This document shows, piece by piece, positions 6,693 through 10,725 of a stretch of 10,725 nt of DNA. How positions within the stretch are numbered: the first letter of the stretch is position 1; every line of letters begins with the position of its first letter. The translations under genes were made by a program, and so were the position numbers. The stretch comes from an uncultured Ruminococcus sp. (GTDB taxonomy: Bacteria; Bacillota; Clostridia; Oscillospirales; Acutalibacteraceae): positions 1-10,725 of the forward strand of contig USJJ01000025.1 of the NCBI GenBank assembly GCA_900554995.1. Reading direction: 5' to 3'. The notes under the pieces were generated by a model, which was not told the DNA's origin, made no database searches, and saw only the letters and a program-made list of their open reading frames with translations.

Positions 6693-8084
6693 TTATTCCC
6701 TATGCCACTTTACTCCCTGAGCGGTATCCTCAAGGACGATGCCCTTGGCTTTCAGCTCGTCACGGATACGGTCTGCCTCAGCCCAATTTCTGTCCTTACG
6801 TGCCTGTGTTCTCTGCTCAATAAGAGCTTCAATCTCGTCGTCAATACTTTCCTTCTTACGGTCATAAACAAGACCGAGGACGTCTGCAAGCTCGTCGAAA
6901 ACCTTTATTGCCTCTTCAACCGAGCCTTTGTTTGCATTTGCGGCGATGACGTTTGAGTTGATGTCTCGTACAAGCTCAAACAGAGCGGCAATTGCGTCAG
7001 CAGTGTTGAGGTCATCGCTCATAGCGTCGATAAACTGCCGACGGCGCTTGTCAAACATTGCGAGAAGCTCGTCGCTTACCGCGCCGTCCCCTGCCTTTTC
7101 AAGTGCAAAATCAAGACCGTCACGACAGTTATAAAGACGAGCAAGAGAGGCCTTGCACTGCTCAATAATATCCGTACTGTAATTGATCGGACTTCTGTAC
7201 TGTGAAGAAATCATAAGGAAACGGATCGGCTCATAGCCGTATTTCTCCGCAACATCCCTCACTGTGAAGAAATTGCCGAGAGACTTTGACATTTTAACAT
7301 TGTCAACATTGATGTAGCCGTTGTGCATCCAGTAGTGAGCGAACGGAACGCCGTTGCAGCACTCGCTCTGTGCAATCTCGTTCTCGTGGTGCGGGAAGAT
7401 GAGATCCTGTCCGCCGCAGTGAATATCAATCGTCTTGCCGAGGTAACGTCTTACCATTGCCGAACACTCAATATGCCAGCCCGGTCTGCCGTGACCCCAC
7501 GGAGAATCCCAGTACGGCTCGCCCGGCTTTGCACTCTTCCAAAGTGCAAAATCCATCGGCTCTTTCTTGACCTCACCGACCATAATTCTTGCGCCTGCCT
7601 CAAGATCCTCAAGAGGCTGATGAGAGAGCTTACCGTACTCCTTGAACTTTGAGGGGCTGAAATAAACATCGCCGTTAACCGCATAGGCGTATCCCTTGTC
7701 AATAAGGGTTGAAACAATGTCAATGATCTCGTCAATATTCTCTGTTGCCTTGGGATGAACCGTTGCTTCACGCACATTCATACCCTTGACATCCTTCCAA
7801 AACTCCTCGATGTATTTCTCGCTGACCTCCTTGTAGGTTAAACCCTCTTCGTTTGCACGCTTGATAATTTTATCGTCGATATCAGTAAAGTTTTGAACAA
7901 ATCTTACATCATAACCGATATACTCAAGGAAACGGCGAAGAACGTCAAAAACGCAGAGCGGTCTTGCGTTGCCGATATGAATAAAATTGTATACGGTCGG
8001 ACCGCAGGCATAGATTTTGACCTTGCCCTCCTCAATCGGTTTAAACTCTTCCTTTTTTCTTGTGAGAGTGTTGAAAATCTTCAT
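6693..8084 (-). CDS. cysS: Cysteinyl-tRNA synthetase
   Basis: Class I aminoacyl-tRNA synthetase that attaches cysteine to tRNA-Cys in the cytoplasm. The product is 463 residues, the normal bacterial length. The ATP-binding signatures are HIGN at 36-39 and KMSKS at 264-268. The zinc ligands that select cysteine match Cys27, Cys207 (HIECSAM), His232 and Glu236 (HHENE). ACGPTVYN and GGQDLIFPHHENEIAQSE are family hallmarks. The region after ~340 is the DALR anticodon-binding helical bundle, ending in GIVLEDTAQGVKW. The ATG follows the cysE stop with no gap, and its ribosome-binding site GGAGG lies inside the last codons of cysE, so the two are coupled. It is regulated through the T-box leader ahead of cysE. 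Confidence 0.98.
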   Translation of the reverse strand: MKIFNTLTRKKEEFKPIEEGKVKIYACGPTVYNFIHIGNARPLCVFDVLRRFLEYIGYDVRFVQNFTDIDDKIIKRANEEGLTYKEVSEKYIEEFWKDVKGMNVREATVHPKATENIDEIIDIVSTLIDKGYAYAVNGDVYFSPSKFKEYGKLSHQPLEDLEAGARIMVGEVKKEPMDFALWKSAKPGEPYWDSPWGHGRPGWHIECSAMVRRYLGKTIDIHCGGQDLIFPHHENEIAQSECCNGVPFAHYWMHNGYINVDNVKMSKSLGNFFTVRDVAEKYGYEPIRFLMISSQYRSPINYSTDIIEQCKASLARLYNCRDGLDFALEKAGDGAVSDELLAMFDKRRRQFIDAMSDDLNTADAIAALFELVRDINSNVIAANANKGSVEEAIKVFDELADVLGLVYDRKKESIDDEIEALIEQRTQARKDRNWAEADRIRDELKAKGIVLEDTAQGVKWHRE

Positions 8085-8747
8085 TTATTTGTCCTCCAGT
8101 TTCTTTTTAAGCTTTTCAATTTCGCCCTGCAATCTGCAAAGCTCCTGAGATACAGGATCGGGAATATGAATCTGGTCAAGATCCTGAATCCTTTCTCCGT
8201 CCCTTCGAACAACTCTTGCCGGAACTCCGACAGCCGTTGAATTTTTCGGGATTTTTTCAAGCACAACCGCACCTGCGGCAATTTTCGTATTGTCGCCGAC
8301 CGTTACAGGACCGAGAACCTTTGCACCTGCGCCGATCATAACGTTGTTGCCGATTGTCGGGTGGCGCTTACCGATGTCCTTACCCGTGCCGCCCAACGTA
8401 ACGCCCTGATAAATGGTCACATCGTTGCCGATAATGGTGGTTTCGCCGATGACCACGCCGTCGCCAATGACCGTTGTCTCGCCGATGACGGTGCCCGTGC
8501 CGTGATCTATAAAAAATCTTCTGCCGATCTGTGCACCCGGGTGAATTTCAATTCCCGTTCTGCGCACACAGTGTTGGGAGATCATTCTTGCAATAAAAAA
8601 CATATTGTGATTATAAAGCCAGTGCGCTTTCCTGTGACTTCGAATTGCCTTGAATCCGGGATAAAGCAGCATAATCTCAATCGCCGAGGTTGCGGCAGGA
8701 TCCCTTTCACGGAAGCACCTTATATCCTCTTTCATTCGATCAAACAA
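8085..8747 (-). CDS. cysE: Serine O-acetyltransferase with a 12-residue internal duplication
   Basis: CysE moves the acetyl group of acetyl-CoA to L-serine, making O-acetylserine, the committed step of cysteine synthesis. Numbered from the TTG at 8747 (220 residues), 1-65 is the short helical N-domain of Firmicute enzymes. Residues ~66-180 are a left-handed beta-helix of hexapeptide repeats, with the active-site pair Asp81-His82, GVTLGGTGKD and His129 (KRHP). The C-terminus (~196-220) is a short coiled coil. The distance between the two histidines is 47 residues, against 35 in E. coli (His158 to His193). The excess equals one extra copy of a 12-residue unit at 87-110. The frame opens at a TTG at 8765, but that codon overlaps AAAGGAG. 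The TTG at 8747 sits 8 bases after AGGAG and gives MFDRMKEDI, like Bacillus CysE. The gene heads the operon with cysS. Confidence 0.95.
   Translation of the reverse strand: MFDRMKEDIRCFRERDPAATSAIEIMLLYPGFKAIRSHRKAHWLYNHNMFFIARMISQHCVRRTGIEIHPGAQIGRRFFIDHGTGTVIGETTVIGDGVVIGETTIIGNDVTIYQGVTLGGTGKDIGKRHPTIGNNVMIGAGAKVLGPVTVGDNTKIAAGAVVLEKIPKNSTAVGVPARVVRRDGERIQDLDQIHIPDPVSQELCRLQGEIEKLKKKLEDK
8418..8489 (-). repeat. 36-base tandem duplication inside cysE
   Basis: Two adjacent 36-base units (8489-8454 and 8453-8418) encode VIGETTVIGDGV and VIGETTIIGNDV. Both begin GTCATCGGCGA and then differ at several third and some second positions, so the copy is not recent. Serine acetyltransferases normally have a single such unit here. 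Confidence 0.75.
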
Positions 8748-8781
8748 TAAAAAATCTCCTTTCAAGTCCGTTCGGAGCCTA

Positions 8782-9016
8782 AATTAAAAGCCTCCGCCGC
8801 ACATAATGCGACAGAGGCGGTTTTTCCGCGGTTCCACTCCGACTTATAACTTTCAGTCCTGTAACGGGGACGACCGCACAGAGATACTTGCCTATGCTTT
8901 CCCTCTGTGTGCTGGCGGGTGCATTTCATCCGAACGTTCACAAGAGGCTTTCACCGTTATGCCTCATTCTCTGCTGTGTCCGTTTCGGGCTACTTCTCCC
9001 GATAAACGCATTTCCG
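8782..9016 (-). promoter_or_regulatory. T-box leader responding to tRNA-Cys
   Basis: T-box leaders bind a specific tRNA and allow transcription only when it is uncharged. Reading the minus strand: the AGTA bulge motif of Stem I is at 8994-8991; the distal Stem I pattern AGAGAATGAGGC with GGTGAAAGCCTC follows. The specifier loop holds TGC (8923-8921), a cysteine codon, followed by the usual purine. The T-box sequence GGAGTGGAACCGCGG is at 8840-8826. Its TGGA bulge would pair with UCCA, and the A matches the U73 discriminator base of tRNA-Cys. A terminator hairpin overlaps the end. All elements agree on cysteine, and the downstream genes are cysE and cysS. Cysteine shortage would therefore raise both cysteine synthesis and charging. 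Confidence 0.93.
8786..8818 (-). terminator. T-box regulated terminator
   Basis: On the minus strand GCCTCTGTCGC pairs with GCGGCGGAGGC (11 bp including two wobbles, loop ATTATGT), followed by TTTTAATTT. It starts about 8 bases after the T-box sequence, the standard place for the terminator that competes with the antiterminator. Confidence 0.85.
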
Positions 9017-9022
9017 TGTGTT

Positions 9023-9050
9023 ATTATATCATAAATTAAAAATAAATCAA
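9023..9050 (-). promoter_or_regulatory. Promoter of the T-box-cysE-cysS operon
   Basis: TTGATT (9050-9045), a 16-base spacer and a perfect TATAAT (9028-9023) on the minus strand. The -35 box begins 8 bases after the stop codon of the mif-like gene, and no terminator separates them. Confidence 0.8.
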
Positions 9051-9057
9051 TATCTTT

Positions 9058-9402
9058 TTAGAAATTGCCGCCGTTCCAGCCCCACATTTCGACCTCTTCA
9101 TACTTAATATACACATTTGAAGCGTCAATATTGAGAACCTCGCCGAAAATTTCACAGATTCTTGCCGTCAGTTTATTCGACTGGGAGTAATCTATTCTGC
9201 CGAAAACCTTGACCTCAACATAAGCGATCGGATTTGAATTGTCGCCCTGAAACCAGAGACGGCATTTGTCCTCAAAGCTGAGCATAAGCCAATGCTCACT
9301 CTTACCGGAGAGAATTGAAATTGCTTCTCCGAGCTTTGATTTGAGCACAAGCTCCTTCTCGGGAGAAAGCGCAACATTTGTTTTTGTCGAAATCATCGGC
9401 AT
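9058..9402 (-). CDS. MIF-like tautomerase (macrophage migration inhibitory factor family)
   Basis: Small protein of the tautomerase superfamily, expected to form trimers with active sites between subunits. The 114-residue product starts MPMISTKTNV. After removal of Met, Pro becomes the N-terminal residue and catalytic base. Lys34 (SGKSEHW) corresponds to the active-site Lys32 of human MIF. YVEVKVFGRI matches the family's 'HSIGKI' strand, and the C-terminus (NVYIKYEEVEMWGWNGGNF) matches 'RVYINYYD...VGWNNSTF'. The CXXC of mammalian MIF is absent. The frame opens three codons upstream, but that ATG overlaps the ribosome-binding site AAAGGATG. The ATG at 9402 gives the required Pro next to Met, with AAGGA 8 bases away. 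The upstream neighbour is a decayed DUF1893 gene in the same transcript. The physiological substrate of bacterial MIFs is not known. Confidence 0.9.
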   Translation of the reverse strand: MPMISTKTNVALSPEKELVLKSKLGEAISILSGKSEHWLMLSFEDKCRLWFQGDNSNPIAYVEVKVFGRIDYSQSNKLTARICEIFGEVLNIDASNVYIKYEEVEMWGWNGGNF

Positions 9403-9407
9403 AAAAA

Positions 9408-9716
9408 TCATCCTTTCATCATTGATTTGATTTTATTTCTTATGAGCTTATCGCTATTGTCGGCGTCGCTGATATCAAGAACAGCCTTTTTTCATCGGGC
9501 ACATATCCGTGCCTTCACGGTTGATTATATGATCCACTCTTTTATCATATGTAAAACCGACGTTTTTATCATTAAGATATGCAACTGCATACTTGCCTGT
9601 TACCTGCGCATAGGTTTCTGTCACATCATTTTCTCAAGAAGCATTGCCGCCTTGCCGATCACACGTTCGGCAGACGACGCACCGTCGAAAAATTCGGGAT
9701 CGTAGTCAATCTTTTT
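9408..9716 (-). pseudogene. Decayed DUF1893 (TM1506-like) gene, N-terminus lost and two frameshifts
   Basis: Three fragments in three minus-strand frames line up with the DUF1893 family (PF08973). Fragment 1 (from 9716) reads KKIDYDPEFFDGASSAER, then VIGKAAMLLEKMM, to a TGA at 9623. Fragment 2 (from 9624) reads VTETYAQVTGKYAVAYLND, then KNVGFTYDKRVDHIINREG and TDMCPM, to a TGA at 9477. Fragment 3 (from 9485) reads AVLDISDADNSDKLIRNKI to a TGA at 9410. The family pattern runs VVGKAAA, VKEVYAEV, YDKLVPYIINR.G..MCPME, AVLDIDDPEEAY. The first shift behaves like loss of one base near 9624-9630. The second behaves like one extra A in a run of six (9492-9487). The first ~35-40 family residues have no counterpart before the promoter. 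Its last stop lies beside the mif ribosome-binding site, so the two were once an operon. The alignment is from memory, not from a search. Confidence 0.75.
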
Positions 9717-9765
9717 TGACTCTTTTCATTATTCCGCTTCTGACCTTTTCAGATTCAATACCTGT

Positions 9766-9794
9766 ATTTTACAGCAAAAATGCAGATTTTTCAA
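9766..9794 (-). promoter_or_regulatory. Promoter of the DUF1893 relic and mif-like gene
   Basis: TTGAAA (9794-9789), a 17-base spacer and TAAAAT (9771-9766), with a likely start near 9759. It is the only good minus-strand promoter upstream of the mif-like gene. It therefore probably keeps that gene expressed through a ~350-base non-functional leader. Confidence 0.65.
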
Positions 9795-9823
9795 CCTCAT
9801 GGTGAATATAAGGTATATTTTTC

Positions 9824-9852
9824 TTGAAATTCAATTTAGCTTATGTTATCAT
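9824..9852 (+). promoter_or_regulatory. Promoter of the small membrane protein gene
   Basis: TTGAAA (9824-9829), a 17-base spacer and TATCAT (9847-9852), with a likely start near 9859. It shows that the frame's nominal start at 9824 cannot be used. It is divergent from the promoter at 9766-9794, with about 30 bases between the -35 boxes. Confidence 0.6.
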
Positions 9853-9883
9853 AGGTTTATTGACTAACGAACAGAGGGATAAT

Positions 9884-10234
9884 ATGGTTGCGGAAAAAGA
9901 GAAAACCGAAAAGGCACAGAAGCCCGTCAAAAAAATCGAAAAATTAATATGGTTCATTGCCTCCGCCGTCATTGCAGCAGGAGGTGCGATCTGTCACACG
10001 AACGGGATTAAATTCAACATTTGGGTGAGCGTTATTTATTCGGCATTGCTGCTGTTCACTATCGTTATGGCGGCTCAGCGCACAAGCATTGAGCGGTTCG
10101 GCTATGCGGATGATGAAAGCAGTCCAAACAAAACAAAATACGTCCTGACCTCCGTGCTCTATTACATATTTATTTTTATCGCCGTTATTTACGCATTCCT
10201 TGCGCTCTGGGTATCGGGCGTTTTCTCAATATGA
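9884..10234 (+). CDS. Small three-span membrane protein, function unknown
   Basis: I do not recognise this 116-residue protein. It has a charged, lysine/glutamate-rich N-terminus (1-20, MVAEKEKTEKAQKPVKKIEK). Three hydrophobic stretches follow at about 21-38, 46-64 and 87-115. A polar loop (~65-86) between the second and third contains the acidic segment YADDESSPNKTKY. The open frame begins at 9824, but the promoter overlaps that point. The ATG at 9884 is preceded by GAGGGAT at a suitable distance. The gene stands alone between its own promoter and a strong terminator. Its neighbours (mif-like gene and lexA, both on the other strand) give no functional hint. Confidence 0.8.
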   Translation: MVAEKEKTEKAQKPVKKIEKLIWFIASAVIAAGGAICHTNGIKFNIWVSVIYSALLLFTIVMAAQRTSIERFGYADDESSPNKTKYVLTSVLYYIFIFIAVIYAFLALWVSGVFSI

Positions 10235-10250
10235 ACTTATAAAAATTTAA

Positions 10251-10276
10251 CCCGCCGTTTGGCGGGATTTTGTTTT
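10251..10276. terminator. Intrinsic terminator between the small membrane protein gene and lexA
   Basis: CCCGCC pairs with GGCGGG across a GTTT loop, followed by ATTTTGTTTT on the plus strand. The minus strand reads AAATTTTTATAAG after the stem. It lies between convergent stops at 10234 and 10324 and may serve both. Confidence 0.85.
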
Positions 10277-10323
10277 ATCGGGAACATTATTAAGGTGTGC
10301 TCTGCATTTTGCACGGTGTGTTC

Positions 10324-10725
10324 TCAATAATACCGCATAACCGCAACCACCTTGCCGAGGATTTCACACTCATCGACAATGATCGGCTTATAGGTATCGT
10401 TTTCGGGCTGAAGACGGTAATGACCGTTCTCCTTATAAAATGTTTTACAGGTTGCCTCATCGTCGATAAGGGCAATTACGATTTCGCCGTTCCTTGCGAA
10501 TGGCGTTTTCTCGACAATAACAAGGTCTCCGTCAAGAATGCCTGCGTTTATCATACTCTCGCCCCTGATGTGCAGACCGAAGAGAGGTTTATCCCTTGTG
10601 ACCGTGCCGGTATACGGAAAATATCCCTCAATTTCCTCAACAGCAAGGATCGGCGCTCCTGCGGTAACCGTGCCGAGGATCGGAACCTGAGTGACATTCT
10701 CCGCCTGTCCCATAATTCTGATTGA
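10324..10725 (-). CDS. lexA: LexA repressor, C-terminal part, cut by the window edge
   Basis: LexA represses DNA-damage (SOS) genes and cleaves itself when stimulated by RecA filaments. The visible 133 codons hold the autoprotease half; the N-terminal winged-helix domain lies beyond the right edge. The frame stays open to 10725 (SIRIMGQAE at the edge), so the ATG at 10713 is internal. The Ala-Gly cleavage site is in [11 protein letters not shown]. The catalytic serine is in RGESM (codon 10557-10555). The catalytic lysine is in EATCKTFYK (codon 10446-10444). DGDLVIVEK and the C-terminal [12 protein letters not shown] are typical. Nothing suggests loss of self-cleavage. Its promoter and any SOS box of its own are outside the window. 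Confidence 0.96.
   Translation of the reverse strand, partial: SIRIMGQAENVTQVPILGTVTAGAPILAVEEIEGYFPYTGTVTRDKPLFGLHIRGESMINAGILDGDLVIVEKTPFARNGEIVIALIDDEATCKTFYKENGHYRLQPENDTYKPIIVDECEILGKVVAVMRYY

Noticed and set aside
8931..8940. CGAACGTTC as a possible LexA (SOS) box
   Set aside because: The Gram-positive SOS box needs a four-base gap between CGAAC and GTTCG-like halves, which is missing, and the site lies inside Stem I of the T-box leader.
9427..9705. 92-residue plus-strand open frame rich in Ile, Phe and Cys
   Set aside because: It has no convincing ribosome-binding site and lies antisense to the three DUF1893 fragments, whose family motifs explain the region better.

Overview
The window looks like a core-chromosome segment of a gut-type Clostridia (Firmicutes), most likely in the Oscillospiraceae/Ruminococcaceae range. 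I infer this from the infC-rpmI-rplT order, strong Shine-Dalgarno sites with frequent TTG/GTG starts, sigma-A type promoters, a cysteine T-box leader, LexA, and moderate GC content. No tRNA or rRNA gene, insertion sequence, CRISPR array or phage gene is visible.

Positions 1-2400 (minus strand) carry a translation operon read right to left. A strong promoter precedes a structured leader with an attenuator, then infC, rpmI, rplT and a terminator. Next come a SpoU/TrmH-family RNA methyltransferase and the start of dprA, which overlap by four bases. Positions 2440-4690 (plus strand) hold a divergently transcribed two-gene unit: an acidic, zinc-ribbon, single-span membrane protein with a TPR-like outer region, translationally coupled to a multi-span membrane protein of unknown function. 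Positions 4770-5170 hold a small XRE-type regulator with its own terminator. Positions 5216-6650 hold a secreted zinc-site lipase similar to Geobacillus family I.5 enzymes, ending at a hairpin shared with the convergent cysS.

Positions 6693-9050 (minus strand) form a cysteine operon: promoter, tRNA-Cys-sensing T-box leader, cysE (serine acetyltransferase), then cysS (cysteinyl-tRNA synthetase) starting directly after the cysE stop. The leader would couple both cysteine synthesis and cysteine charging to uncharged tRNA-Cys. The cysE product carries an unusual 12-residue internal duplication. Upstream, on the same strand, lies a MIF-like tautomerase gene. It is preceded by a decayed DUF1893 gene that is readable in three frames and still has a good promoter. 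On the plus strand at 9824-10276 there is a small three-span membrane protein with its own promoter and terminator. The window ends inside lexA, read from the right edge.

Most genes here are housekeeping. The less ordinary items are the DUF1893 relic beside mif, the infC leader with two copies of one loop sequence and a non-standard infC start, the CysE duplication, and the zinc-ribbon/TPR membrane pair.
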